A DNA stretch of 64,000 bases from Persicobacter diffluens (GTDB taxonomy: Bacteria > Bacteroidota > Bacteroidia > Cytophagales > Cyclobacteriaceae), in assembly GCF_036244895.1 (NCBI RefSeq), contig NZ_BQKE01000001.1, forward strand, positions 992,001 to 1,056,000. The letters run 5' to 3'. Both the position numbers and the translations under genes were made by a program. This document shows positions 42,412-50,754 of the stretch, piece by piece. Each line of letters begins with the position of its first letter. Position 1 is the first letter of the stretch. Below the pieces are notes generated by a model. That model saw only the letters and a list, made by a program, of their open reading frames with translations, searched no databases and was not told the DNA's origin.

Positions 42412-43233
42412 ATGAAAAAGTTATTTGCTTTGTTGATGATCGCTGGTATGGTGTCTTTCGGTACAGCCGCTAAGACCTATGCTCAGGAAGAAGAAGTTGC
42501 TCAAACTGAGGAGGTAGCGACTGACGAAAACCAGGTAGTTGAAGAGGCGGCTCCAGCCCCTGTTCAAGAGGAAGCGCAAGTAGAGGAAGTTGTTGCTGAA
42601 GACGTGACTTTCCACCAAGCCGTTAAACAAAAATTCATCGAAGGTGGATGGGAGTTTATGGGTATTGTATTGGTGTGTTTGATCATCGGATTGGCAGTAG
42701 CGATCGAGCGTATTATTACTTTGAACCTTGCAACTACTAACACTAAGAAGTTGTTGGCTAAAGTAGAAGAGGCACTTCAGTCTGGTGGTGTTGAAGCCGC
42801 TAAAGAAGTAACTCGTAACACGCGTGGCCCTGTAGCTTCTATCTTTACTCAAGGTTTGATGCGTGCCTCTGAAGGTATCGAGATGGTTGAGAAATCTGTA
42901 ATCTCTTACGGTTCTGTAGAAATGGGTCGTTTGGAAAAAGGATTGGTGTGGATCTCTCTTTTCATCGCTTTGGCTCCTATGTTAGGTTTCATGGGTACGG
43001 TATTGGGTATGATTCAGGCATTCGATATGATCGAGGCTGTTGGTGATATCTCTCCAACCGTTGTAGCCGGTGGTATTAAAGTAGCACTTTTGACTACTGT
43101 AGCTGGTTTGATCGTAGCAGTTATCCTTCAGTTGTTCTACAACTACTGTGTATCTAAGATCGACTCTTTGGTTAACGATATGGAAGATGCTTCCATCTCT
43201 TTGATCGATCTTTTAGTAAAATACACTAAGTAA
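42412..43233 (+). CDS. exbB: ExbB/TolQ/MotA-family proton channel
   Basis: The channel subunit that powers TonB or Tol motion using the proton gradient. An N-terminal signal-like span (about 5-24) is followed by an acidic Ala/Pro/Glu-rich stretch (about 25-65; VEEAAPAPVQEEAQVEE), then the family core: one span (about 78-98), a cytoplasmic domain with NTRGPVASIFTQGLMRASEG, and two spans (about 180-235) with APMLGFMGTVLGMIQAFD and GGIKVALLTTVAGLIVAV containing the pore threonines. It leads a four-gene unit with a small membrane protein and two ExbD-type genes. The two TonB receptors in the window are plausible clients. Confidence 0.93.
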   Translation: MKKLFALLMIAGMVSFGTAAKTYAQEEEVAQTEEVATDENQVVEEAAPAPVQEEAQVEEVVAEDVTFHQAVKQKFIEGGWEFMGIVLVCLIIGLAVAIERIITLNLATTNTKKLLAKVEEALQSGGVEAAKEVTRNTRGPVASIFTQGLMRASEGIEMVEKSVISYGSVEMGRLEKGLVWISLFIALAPMLGFMGTVLGMIQAFDMIEAVGDISPTVVAGGIKVALLTTVAGLIVAVILQLFYNYCVSKIDSLVNDMEDASISLIDLLVKYTK

Positions 43234-43294
43234 TTCATCTCCCCAAGACGGGAATGAACTGGAACAATTGTTTGGCTAATTTAACGTAAATAAA

Positions 43295-43618
43295 ATGGAT
43301 ACTATTGATATCGTCCTTTACGTTGCTTACGTTTTGGTAATGATTGCTGCTGGTGCGGCGATTGTATTGCCATTAATCAATGCGTTGAGCAATCCTAAAG
43401 GTCTTATGAGATCGTTGGTTGGCGTAGGTGTATTTGCAGTAGTTTTCGGTGGGGCTTATGCGCTTGCCGGTAATGAAGTAACTGCAGCTTATGCTAAATT
43501 TAACGTAACTCCGGAAATCTCTCAAATGGTAGGTGCTTTCTTGAAGACTTCATACGTTTTCCTTGTAGGTGCTTTCGTTTTAGCAGTGATCACTGAGTTT
43601 ACAAAAGTTTTTAAATAA
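43295..43618 (+). CDS. Small three-TM protein within the exb operon
   Basis: A 107-residue hydrophobic protein with three membrane segments (about 6-28, 38-58 and 82-104; for example SLVGVGVFAVVFGGAYALAG). It belongs to no named family known to me but such a protein sits in this position, between exbB and exbD, in many Bacteroidota, which suggests a role in the channel complex (inference). It lies 61 bases after exbB and 6 bases before the first exbD. Codon use resembles the neighbours. Confidence 0.8.
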   Translation: MDTIDIVLYVAYVLVMIAAGAAIVLPLINALSNPKGLMRSLVGVGVFAVVFGGAYALAGNEVTAAYAKFNVTPEISQMVGAFLKTSYVFLVGAFVLAVITEFTKVFK

Positions 43619-43624
43619 AAAATT

Positions 43625-44206
43625 ATGGCAAGAGGAAATAGATCAACCCCGGAAATTAACTCGGGATCTATGGCGGATATCGCGTTCTTGCTGTTGATCT
43701 TCTTCTTGGTGACGACAACCATTGCTTCTGATAAAGGGGTATCGTTGCGTCTTCCTCCTAAGGCCGATCCTAATGATGCGCCTGAGGAAATCAAGAAGAA
43801 TGATCGTAACATCTTTAAGGTATTGGTGAACTCTTCCGACCGCGTGTTGGTAAATGGTGAACCTTTGACTGATTTGGATCAAATTCGTCCCATGGTAAAA
43901 GACTTTGTCATGAACTATGGACGTGATCCTAAAATGTCCGATAACCCTAAAGAGGCGGTAGTGTCTTTCAAGGCCGACCGTGGTACAAGTTACGCGACTT
44001 ACATCGGGATTTTGGATAACCTGAAAGGGGCTTATAACGAAATCTATGCAGCTAACGTGGGGATTACCCTGGATCGTTATTTGTCATTGGATCGTAAAAA
44101 GCCAGCCGAGAAGAAGATGTACGAGGATGCTCGTATAGGTCCTGACGGCGAAAAAATTCCAATGAATATCTCTATTGCGGAACCAACAAAAACAGGAGGT
44201 AACTAA
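43625..44206 (+). CDS. ExbD/TolR-family protein, first copy
   Basis: A 193-residue energy-coupling subunit with one membrane span carrying the essential aspartate in SMADIAFLLLIFFLVTTTI (about residues 17-35) and a periplasmic domain. It is longer than E. coli ExbD (141 residues) because of an insertion and a C-terminal extension, usual in Bacteroidota. The stop overlaps the start of the second copy by one base (TAATG), which implies translational coupling. Confidence 0.92.
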   Translation: MARGNRSTPEINSGSMADIAFLLLIFFLVTTTIASDKGVSLRLPPKADPNDAPEEIKKNDRNIFKVLVNSSDRVLVNGEPLTDLDQIRPMVKDFVMNYGRDPKMSDNPKEAVVSFKADRGTSYATYIGILDNLKGAYNEIYAANVGITLDRYLSLDRKKPAEKKMYEDARIGPDGEKIPMNISIAEPTKTGGN

Positions 44207-44673
44207 TGTCAAAGTTTAAAAAGAAGTCGAAAGCTAGTCAGGATATCCCTACTTCGGCACTTCCTGACATTATCTTCATGTTGTTGTTCTTTTTCATGAC
44301 GACGACAACCATGCGTACGGATGATATTAAAGTGCAACAGCGTTTTCCGCAAGCTTCGCAGCTGAGTAAGATCGAGAAGAAGTCTTTGGTTTCCTACATT
44401 TATGTAGGTGCACCTAAAGAAACGGATCGTTTCGGTACTGAGCCGGTAATTCAGATCAATGACGTGTTCGCTGAACCGGAAGATTTGATCCTTTACGTAG
44501 CGAAGGAAAAAGATAAGTTGCCTGATTACGAACGTGATCAGATCAACATGGCAATGAAAGTAGATAAAGAAGCTAAAATGGGTATCGTAACAGATGTTCA
44601 GGAAGCATTGAAAGAAGCAAACGCTTTGAAAGTTCTTTACACTTCTTTGCAGAAAACAGACAAAATGCCTTAA
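44206..44673 (+). CDS. ExbD/TolR-family protein, second copy
   Basis: A 155-residue paralogue of the preceding gene. The membrane span has the conserved aspartate in LPDIIFMLLFFFMTTTTMR (about 19-37), and the periplasmic domain is shorter than in the first copy. Two different ExbD proteins in one operon suggest a heteromeric complex with ExbB, as proposed for other Bacteroidota. A strong terminator follows, so this ends the four-gene unit. Confidence 0.92.
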   Translation: MSKFKKKSKASQDIPTSALPDIIFMLLFFFMTTTTMRTDDIKVQQRFPQASQLSKIEKKSLVSYIYVGAPKETDRFGTEPVIQINDVFAEPEDLILYVAKEKDKLPDYERDQINMAMKVDKEAKMGIVTDVQEALKEANALKVLYTSLQKTDKMP

Positions 44674-44690
44674 TCAAAGGCCTTATACAT

Positions 44691-44720
44691 AAAAAGCCGG
44701 TTCTCAGAACCGGCTTTTTT
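44691..44720 (+). terminator. Terminator of the exb operon
   Basis: AAAAGCCGGTTC pairs with GAACCGGCTTTT around a 3-base loop, followed by more T residues. Confidence 0.93.
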
Positions 44721-44915
44721 TATGTCTTTTTTTGGGTATTGCGGCTTTTTTCCAAATGCCGGGGTTTAGCTATTTTGATTATTGATAGGAGCTTTCATCA
44801 AAAGCCAATCTAGAATTAGCCCCATTTCTTAACGCTATTGCCCGTTTCAATATCTCCTCTCATTCATTTTCAGGAAAAAGCTGCCCATAACTCGTTTAGG
44901 GCAGAGAAAATTTTA

Positions 44916-44923
44916 TATTTTTG
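44916..44923 (+). promoter_or_regulatory. -7 box upstream of plsC
   Basis: TATTTTTG fits the consensus; no clear TTTG is found upstream. Expected start is near 44929. A hairpin GCTCAA/TTGAGC (44923-44944) would form at the 5' end of the leader. The rest of the 44721-44915 gap shows nothing recognisable. Confidence 0.5.
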
Positions 44924-44978
44924 CTCAACTCAATTGGTTTGAGCTTAGAAATCCTTTTTAGTAAGACCCCATTTGTTA

Positions 44979-45713
44979 ATGAAAAATCTGGTGGCGACCG
45001 TCAGTGGTTTTTTTACCTTCACTTTGGTGATGCTTTTGTTATTCCCTCTTTTCGCCTTACTCTCCCTTAAAGAAAGTTGGCAGTTGACGGGATTGAGGTT
45101 ATACCGTTTTTGGGGACGGATTTCATTAAATATGGCAGCTTTGCCTACCCGGGTTATTTGGAAAGGAACCCCCTTACCTTCCGGTCAGCAATGTGTAATA
45201 GCCGCAAATCATGGGTCTTATCTAGATATTCCCGTGATTGGAAGTGGCCCTATTTTAACCACCTTTTTGGGTAAACACGAACTGACGAAGATTCCCGTAT
45301 TTGGCTTTATCTACCGTAAGTTTAGTATAGTCGTGAAGCGTGGTAATCGATCCAGTGCTAAACAGGCCATTGAACTGTGTAAAAAAGCTTTGGATAATGG
45401 GCTGAATGTGGCTATTTTTCCGGAAGGAACCATTACCAAAACTCCTCCGCATATGGGGAACTTCAAGGATGGCGCATTTATCATAGCAGTTGATAAGCAG
45501 GTGCCCATAGTTCCGGTGAGTATGCCTTATTCCTGGAAAATTCTTCCCAGGGATGATAGGCGTCCACAGGTACATGTACATCCTTCAATAATGATTATTC
45601 ACGAGGCAATCCCTACCATAGGATTAAGCCATGATGATATTCCGAGGCTAAAAGAACAGGTTAAAACTATTATCGAACAAGAAATTAAAGCCTACAATAA
45701 GGATGAATATTAA
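44979..45713 (+). CDS. plsC: 1-acyl-sn-glycerol-3-phosphate acyltransferase
   Basis: Adds the second acyl chain to lysophosphatidic acid at the inner membrane. The 244-residue protein has an N-terminal hydrophobic segment (about 8-28) and the acyltransferase motifs NHGSYLDIPV (HX4D, near residue 76), GNRSSAKQAI and IFPEGTI (near 150). The ATG at 44979 is used; a TTG two codons upstream is less likely. The gene overlaps gatC by 11 bases. Confidence 0.93.
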   Translation: MKNLVATVSGFFTFTLVMLLLFPLFALLSLKESWQLTGLRLYRFWGRISLNMAALPTRVIWKGTPLPSGQQCVIAANHGSYLDIPVIGSGPILTTFLGKHELTKIPVFGFIYRKFSIVVKRGNRSSAKQAIELCKKALDNGLNVAIFPEGTITKTPPHMGNFKDGAFIIAVDKQVPIVPVSMPYSWKILPRDDRRPQVHVHPSIMIIHEAIPTIGLSHDDIPRLKEQVKTIIEQEIKAYNKDEY

Positions 45714-45990
45714 TGAAGAAAGCCTGAAAAAGTTGGCGCATTTAGCCAGACTGGATTTTGATGCATCTGCCTCTGAGAAGATGGCGAAAGACCTTAGTGG
45801 TATTTTGGACTGGGTGGAGCAGTTAAATGAAGTAGATACCGAAGGGGTGAAGCCGCTTACCAATATGTCTCAGGAAATAAATGCCTATCGACAAGATGTG
45901 GTGGGTAATCACCTGGAGCGGGAAAAGGGTTTAAAGAATGCCCCCGATCAGGATGGGGAATTCTTTCGTGTTCCCAAAGTATTGGACTAA
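45703..45990 (+). CDS. gatC: Asp/Glu-tRNA amidotransferase subunit C
   Basis: Small subunit of the GatCAB complex that amidates misacylated Glu-tRNA-Gln or Asp-tRNA-Asn. The 95 residues include the family segments ESLKKLAHLARLDF, ILDWVEQLNEVDTEGVKPL and EFFRVPKVLD at the C-terminus. gatA and gatB are not adjacent, as is common in Bacteroidota. It overlaps the end of plsC by 11 bases. No hairpin terminator is seen; the next sequence is a dispersed repeat. Confidence 0.95.
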   Translation: MNINEESLKKLAHLARLDFDASASEKMAKDLSGILDWVEQLNEVDTEGVKPLTNMSQEINAYRQDVVGNHLEREKGLKNAPDQDGEFFRVPKVLD

Positions 45991-46010
45991 AAGCGCTCCT
46001 TTTGCTAAAT

Positions 46011-46220
46011 ATTCACCCGATTTCGCGGGTTTAAATTGTTTAGCTTCGAGGCAGGAAAAAGGAAGGGATAGAACCCTATTTCATTTTTTTCAAAAGCAGC
46101 AGCAGAATAAGGAGCATGCAATCTCGCCCAAATCAGGGCTATTAATAAAAAAAGGAAACCCTATAAAAAGCACCTAACAGGATTAATGCTATAAATCCAG
46201 CGGTGCATTATTTGACTAAA
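46011..46220 (+). repeat. Dispersed intergenic repeat, copy 6
   Basis: TTTAGCTTCGAGGCAGGAAA, TTTTTTTCAAAAGCAGCAGC, core AATAAGGAGCATGCAATCTC, GCCCAAATCAGGGCTATTAA and right end CAGCGGTGCATTATTTGACT align with the other copies; the left end is degenerate. It is followed about 70 bases later by copy 7 in the same orientation. Confidence 0.72.
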
Positions 46221-46288
46221 GGTACTGTATGGCAGTGCCTTTTTTGTTTTCAAAGGTTTTTCAAGGCAGAAGACTTACACCATGTCTG

Positions 46289-46508
46289 AACCCGGCTTAT
46301 TCATGCTTAAATCCTTGTTCAGTTGCAGGTAGGGGGGAAGGGATTCTTCCTGTTTCAATTTTTTGCAACGAAGCAGATGAATGAGGAGCAAGCAAGCTCG
46401 CGTAAATGTAGGCTTTTTATAAGTCAATAAACAACACCTTATCTAATCGGAAATAGGCCATTTAAGGCGAGCTACTGAATTTAGCGGTGAATAATTCGGC
46501 TTAAATCC
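46289..46508 (+). repeat. Dispersed intergenic repeat, copy 7
   Basis: The best-preserved copy: left end CCCGGCTTATTCATGCTTAA, GTTCAGTTGCAGG, CCTGTTTCAATTTTTTGCAA, core GAAGCAGATGAATGAGGAGC and AAGCAAGCTCGCGTAAATG, CACCTTATCTAATCGGAAAT, and right end TTAGCGGTGAATAATTCGGC. The ends are inverted (CCGGCTTATTCATG against GCCGAATTATTCACC). Its right end directly abuts the -7 box of the next gene. Confidence 0.8.
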
Positions 46509-46509
46509 T

Positions 46510-46517
46510 TATTTTTG
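46510..46517 (+). promoter_or_regulatory. -7 box of the large TPR gene promoter, next to repeat copy 7
   Basis: TATTTTTG starts 2 bases after the repeat ends. Expected start near 46523 leaves a 14-base leader. The -33 region would lie inside the repeat, and no TTTG is present there. Confidence 0.6.
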
Positions 46518-46536
46518 CAGGATATAATTAGTATTC

Positions 46537-49467
46537 ATGAGCGATTCGATAAATTTTTGGAAACAGTGGCCAAAGCAATGGTCCTTTTTATTGGCTGGGC
46601 TGGGGTTTTTAGTGCTCTTCGCCATCTTAACTTTTTTCTATTTTTATTTTGGCGGAACCGGTTTGGCCATTCACTGGAATTTGGTGAGTCAAACTACTGA
46701 TTTTCCAATCGCACTACGCATGGTGGAAGTCGGAGCCATGGAAGCTCCCCTGGAAATGAACTTCCTGCTTTTACATCAATACTTTGAAGGCAGCCCTATT
46801 CAATATTCTTTCACTGGGCAACTGGTCTTTTGGCTGGCCTGTTTAGGGGCTTTTAATATGCTTTGGGCGGTGGTGAGTGGTTTGAATCGTTTTTGGTATA
46901 CAGTAGGGCTTTGTGGTTTATTTGCCATATTGGTGTATTTCAAACTGGAAGTGCTTATTCCATTCGGTCAGATCTATAACTGGGGTTTATTATTAGCAGT
47001 AGTGCTTTATGGAGGGCTGTCCTTTTTGTTTCAGGCTATTCTTAGTCAAACGCCGCTTTGGTTAAGGTGGCTGACTTTTGTGATTTTGAACGCGCTGCTT
47101 GTTTATGGATTTCACCTGATGGCAGAGGAAAATTTTGCCCTGGAGCGGGTGATGACCTATGGTGCCTTGCCCTGGGTAGTGCTTACCGTGGTATTTATAT
47201 TCATGGTCAGTATAGATAACCTTTGGCTGTTGTTTGATATGGTGAGTCGCAGGCAGGTCGTTGGAAATAACTTTTTCCACTTTATTGCGATATCTTTGTG
47301 CTATTTGGCATTGGTCGGCTTAGGTTTTTATCAGCAGAATATTCGTTTGGAGGAGGATGCCCTCTTTTACAGTCCTTTTATACTGTTAGCGGCTTCCACC
47401 TTGATTGGTTTATGGGCCATGAAAGGCAAGGATATGAACTGGGGCCGGTTTATTCCTTTTCAGCCTTTGGGTGCTTTGTTATACTTGTCTCTAGCATTAA
47501 TTTGTTGGAGTACCATTGCGCATTATTTCATCACTGATAGCGACGTGATGCTGGATATGCTGGGGAAGATGGTTTACATTTTTCACTTTTCGCTTTCGCT
47601 GGTATTCTTTATTTATCTGTTCGTCAATTTTTCGGATATCATTCAGGCCGGTGCAGCTGCCCATAAAGTGGTTTTTAACGGGCGCAAATTTGGTTTAGGC
47701 ACCGTTTATTTAATAGGATTTGGAATTGCATTTTTGTTTCTGCTGAAAGACAGTATGGTTCAAAACAACCAGGTGCTTGCGGCTTATAATAATGCCATTG
47801 GAGATATGCATTATGCTCATGGGGAAATATTAGAGGCAAAAGGATATTATGAAAAAGGGAGCAGGCTCGGTTGGAAAAATCACCATTCTTACTATGCCCT
47901 GGCCATGATAGCCAGTGAGGAAGGGAGAAATGCCCAGGCTTTGGATTATTATAAGGCTGCAAATAAAAAACATCCCAGCCCCTTTGCCTTCGTGAATAGC
48001 AGTAATATTTATTTGCAACAGGAAAAGTGGTTTGATGCCATATTTGCTTTGGAAAAAGGGTTAGAACATTTTCCAAATCATCCGGAGATACGCACCAATC
48101 TTGCGCGTTTATACGAGAAAACGAACCAGGCTCAGGCTCAGGAGCTTTATAAGGCCTTGATGGGTGATCCCGCGGTTGCGGTAGTGAATGCGGCCAATTG
48201 GTTAAGTTGGCATAAACGTTCTCAGGGGGCGCTAACTGCTGATATGATTCATTCTTTTGCGCAAAAAGAGGAGGTGGCGATTAATGCTAACTTACTTCCA
48301 TTTGTTGAAGTAGGGAGTGAGATCAAAGATTTTCAGTTGACCGAATTGGAAAGTAATTCACTTCCGGAAATTGCCCAGATTCACAATAGAAGTATCCACC
48401 AAATCTTTTTAGAGGATTCCGGCTGGGAATCAACGCTTCAAGAATGGAAGGAAGAGGCACAATATGAAAGCTATCAGGCATTATTGGATTATGATTTAGC
48501 CATTTATCAATATGAAAAGGGCAAGGTGAGCTCTGCTATAGATGCGCTAAAGGATCTTTCTTTTAATAATTTTTTCAGCAAGTCTTTCTATGAAAAAACG
48601 CTAGCTCTTTGGATGTGGGAACTGGGAGAGCCTCAGGTCGGTCTGAAGCATATTCAGGAATGTCTGCGCTTCCCGGATCAGGACACCCGAAAATTAGCCT
48701 TTAATGCTTTTGTGGAAGCGGGTAGAGGAGAGGAAGCGCTTCGTTTGGCGGCTGATGAAAGTGATAGTTTGTTGGTAACTCAATTACAATCGCCTGATAT
48801 GCAGCAAATGGATAATGCGTCTAAGTTTTTACTCATGCGTTATAATATGGTGAACTGGAACTTTGATCAGCAATTCAAAGTAGCACAGGCGATGGATGTG
48901 AATGCTTGGAAAGTGAAAGCACTTCGTTGGTTATGGGCAGTGACCATGAAGTTTGACCAGTGGCAATATGTCGATCAGTTGGCAGTTGCAGTAGAGCAGG
49001 CGGACGGTATTGCATCTGATATCCGTCTTTCCAATGCTATTTATCAAGGTAATATCAGTGAAATCAAGCAGTATCGGGAAATGTTAGTTGGAGACTGGGC
49101 CCTGCTTTCTGATGCCGTTTTGGCAGAAAATGCATCAGTACAGGAAGGACTTTCCGCTTATACAGAATTGTTAGAACGAAACCCATTCTTTGTGCCGGGT
49201 GTTGTTGCTGCCTCCCGGTTTTTGAATCAATTACCGCAAAAAGAGGAAAGTTATGAGCTATTCCTTACCTATCTCAATAAATATGAGTATTCCATTCCAT
49301 TGACAAAAGGGTATGCCGTCCAAAGTATTGCTATGGGATTGGACGGTTATGCTTTTAGTGCTTTGGAGGAGATTAGTGCTTATGCTTCGCCACAAGCTTT
49401 TGAACAACTGAGCGCTAATATTGAGGGGAAAATAGTGGAATCAACTGAGGAAGAGCTTAGTTGGTAA
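46537..49467 (+). CDS. Large polytopic membrane protein with C-terminal TPRs
   Basis: A 976-residue protein not assigned to a named family. The first 410 residues hold about eleven hydrophobic segments (for example SFLLAGLGFLVLFAILTFFY near the N-terminus and GTVYLIGFGIAFLFLL near 390). The remainder is soluble and helical, with TPR-like repeats such as HGEILEAKGYYEKGSRLG, GRNAQALDYYKAANKKHPS and WFDAIFALEKGLEHFPNHPE. A membrane-anchored TPR scaffold in the inner membrane is likely, function unknown. It is monocistronic, with its promoter touching a dispersed repeat. Confidence 0.82.
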   Translation: MSDSINFWKQWPKQWSFLLAGLGFLVLFAILTFFYFYFGGTGLAIHWNLVSQTTDFPIALRMVEVGAMEAPLEMNFLLLHQYFEGSPIQYSFTGQLVFWLACLGAFNMLWAVVSGLNRFWYTVGLCGLFAILVYFKLEVLIPFGQIYNWGLLLAVVLYGGLSFLFQAILSQTPLWLRWLTFVILNALLVYGFHLMAEENFALERVMTYGALPWVVLTVVFIFMVSIDNLWLLFDMVSRRQVVGNNFFHFIAISLCYLALVGLGFYQQNIRLEEDALFYSPFILLAASTLIGLWAMKGKDMNWGRFIPFQPLGALLYLSLALICWSTIAHYFITDSDVMLDMLGKMVYIFHFSLSLVFFIYLFVNFSDIIQAGAAAHKVVFNGRKFGLGTVYLIGFGIAFLFLLKDSMVQNNQVLAAYNNAIGDMHYAHGEILEAKGYYEKGSRLGWKNHHSYYALAMIASEEGRNAQALDYYKAANKKHPSPFAFVNSSNIYLQQEKWFDAIFALEKGLEHFPNHPEIRTNLARLYEKTNQAQAQELYKALMGDPAVAVVNAANWLSWHKRSQGALTADMIHSFAQKEEVAINANLLPFVEVGSEIKDFQLTELESNSLPEIAQIHNRSIHQIFLEDSGWESTLQEWKEEAQYESYQALLDYDLAIYQYEKGKVSSAIDALKDLSFNNFFSKSFYEKTLALWMWELGEPQVGLKHIQECLRFPDQDTRKLAFNAFVEAGRGEEALRLAADESDSLLVTQLQSPDMQQMDNASKFLLMRYNMVNWNFDQQFKVAQAMDVNAWKVKALRWLWAVTMKFDQWQYVDQLAVAVEQADGIASDIRLSNAIYQGNISEIKQYREMLVGDWALLSDAVLAENASVQEGLSAYTELLERNPFFVPGVVAASRFLNQLPQKEESYELFLTYLNKYEYSIPLTKGYAVQSIAMGLDGYAFSALEEISAYASPQAFEQLSANIEGKIVESTEEELSW

Positions 49468-49503
49468 GCGCATAATGGCTTGGTGAGTTTTTGCCGGTTT
49501 TTG

Positions 49504-49511
49504 TATTTTTG
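49504..49511 (+). promoter_or_regulatory. -7 box upstream of the 80-residue protein gene
   Basis: TATTTTTG fits the consensus, with a weak TTG about 21 bases upstream. The string TTTTTGCCGG occurs just before and again overlapping it. Expected start near 49517 gives a leader of about 108 bases. Confidence 0.5.
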
Positions 49512-49624
49512 CCGGCCTTTATCGTGATCTGGCTCAAAATATTACACCGGTCTTTTTTTTATCAGATTGAAACATTGAAGGCTTTGTCGTACTTACCAAT
49601 AGGAAGTATCATTAAGTTAATTCA

Positions 49625-49867
49625 ATGAAATACACGCATTTAAAAGGGCTTAGTTTTGAGCGGCAGGCCTCCATCATCATGGATGAGGGTACCTGCATTT
49701 CCAGGGTGAATGCTGCGGATCTGGAAATTTCCCTCTATCGTTTGGAGGCAGATTATATTGAGGTCTGGTCCTGCCGCAAAAGTGGGAAGGTGAACCGTGT
49801 GATTGAAACCGCCTTTGAATTGATTGATCCCTGCCTGAAGCATTTTCTCAAAATCCACTCCAATTAG
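49625..49867 (+). CDS. Small protein of unknown function
   Basis: An 80-residue predicted cytoplasmic protein with an alternating strand pattern (TCISRVNAADLEISLYRLEA, DYIEVWSCRKSGKVNRVIE) and a C-terminal helix (FELIDPCLKHFLKIHSN). The strand arrangement suggests a small alpha/beta or barrel-like domain, but I recognise no family. It is 85 bases ahead of the ABC ATPase gene on the same strand and may be co-transcribed with it. Codon use matches the neighbours, and a promoter-like box lies upstream, so it is probably real. Confidence 0.7.
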   Translation: MKYTHLKGLSFERQASIIMDEGTCISRVNAADLEISLYRLEADYIEVWSCRKSGKVNRVIETAFELIDPCLKHFLKIHSN

Positions 49868-49952
49868 CCGTTAAAATAATTCTTCCTCCAACAGTCCTGA
49901 TTACCTCGCTTTTTTCGGTTTAATTGTTCATATTTTAGAAAATATCTACATT

Positions 49953-50684
49953 ATGAAGCCAATCATCAAGACCGAAAATATTTCCCGCCTGTATAAAATG
50001 GGGACAGAAATTATTTCAGCCCTGAAAAGTGTGTCCATTGAAATTAATAAAGGGGAGTATGTTGCTTTTATGGGACCTTCAGGTTCGGGGAAATCTACTT
50101 TAATGAACATAGTGGGCTGCCTCGATACGCCGACCGGAGGCAGTTATGAATTAAAGGGGCAGGATGTTTCCCATATGAATGAGTCAGCATTGGCAGAAGT
50201 TCGGAATAAAGAAATTGGCTTTGTCTTTCAGACTTTTAATTTGCTTCCCCGCGCGAGTTCTTTGGACAACGTAGCGCTGCCTTTGGTCTATGCCGGAATA
50301 GGTAAGAAAGAACGGGAGGCGAAGGCTTTAAAAGCCCTAGAAAGTGTGGGGTTAGGCTCCCGGGCTAATCATAAACCTAATGAGCTTTCCGGTGGACAGC
50401 GACAGCGTGTCGCTATTGCAAGGGCTTTGGTGAATGATCCCAGTATTATATTAGCTGATGAGCCTACCGGTAATCTGGATACCCGTACCTCCTATGATAT
50501 CATGTCCATTTTTAAGGAATTGCATGATCAGGGAAATACCATTATTATGGTCACGCATGAGGATGATATTGCCCATTACAGCCACCGTATTGTGCGCCTG
50601 AGAGATGGCTTGATTGAAAGCGATATTGAGAATGATGATATCCGCGATCCGGCTTATGAAAAGTCTTTGTTGCCAGCAGAATAA
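49953..50684 (+). CDS. LolD/MacB-type ABC transporter ATPase
   Basis: A 243-residue nucleotide-binding subunit of the LolD/MacB class. Walker A is GPSGSGKST near residue 43, the Q loop FVFQTFNLLPR near 92, signature LSGGQRQRVAIARAL near 147, Walker B IILADEPTGNLD near 167. Such ATPases serve lipoprotein release, macrolide or peptide export systems with FtsX-type permeases; no permease is in the window, so the partner is unknown. A strong bidirectional terminator follows. Confidence 0.93.
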   Translation: MKPIIKTENISRLYKMGTEIISALKSVSIEINKGEYVAFMGPSGSGKSTLMNIVGCLDTPTGGSYELKGQDVSHMNESALAEVRNKEIGFVFQTFNLLPRASSLDNVALPLVYAGIGKKEREAKALKALESVGLGSRANHKPNELSGGQRQRVAIARALVNDPSIILADEPTGNLDTRTSYDIMSIFKELHDQGNTIIMVTHEDDIAHYSHRIVRLRDGLIESDIENDDIRDPAYEKSLLPAE

Positions 50685-50701
50685 TCATTTTTATTCTATA
50701 T

Positions 50702-50736
50702 AAAAAAACCTATTCCGATTTGGAATAGGTTTTTTT
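50702..50736. terminator. Bidirectional terminator
   Basis: A perfect 15-bp stem, AAAAAAACCTATTCC / GGAATAGGTTTTTTT, with a 5-base loop lies between the converging ABC ATPase and minus-strand secreted protein genes. Confidence 0.95.
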
Positions 50737-50754
50737 AGTTCCTTATGGTTTTTA

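Noticed and set aside
44740..44880. Eighth copy of the dispersed repeat upstream of plsC
   Set aside because: A few short similar words occur, but not in the family order, on either strand.
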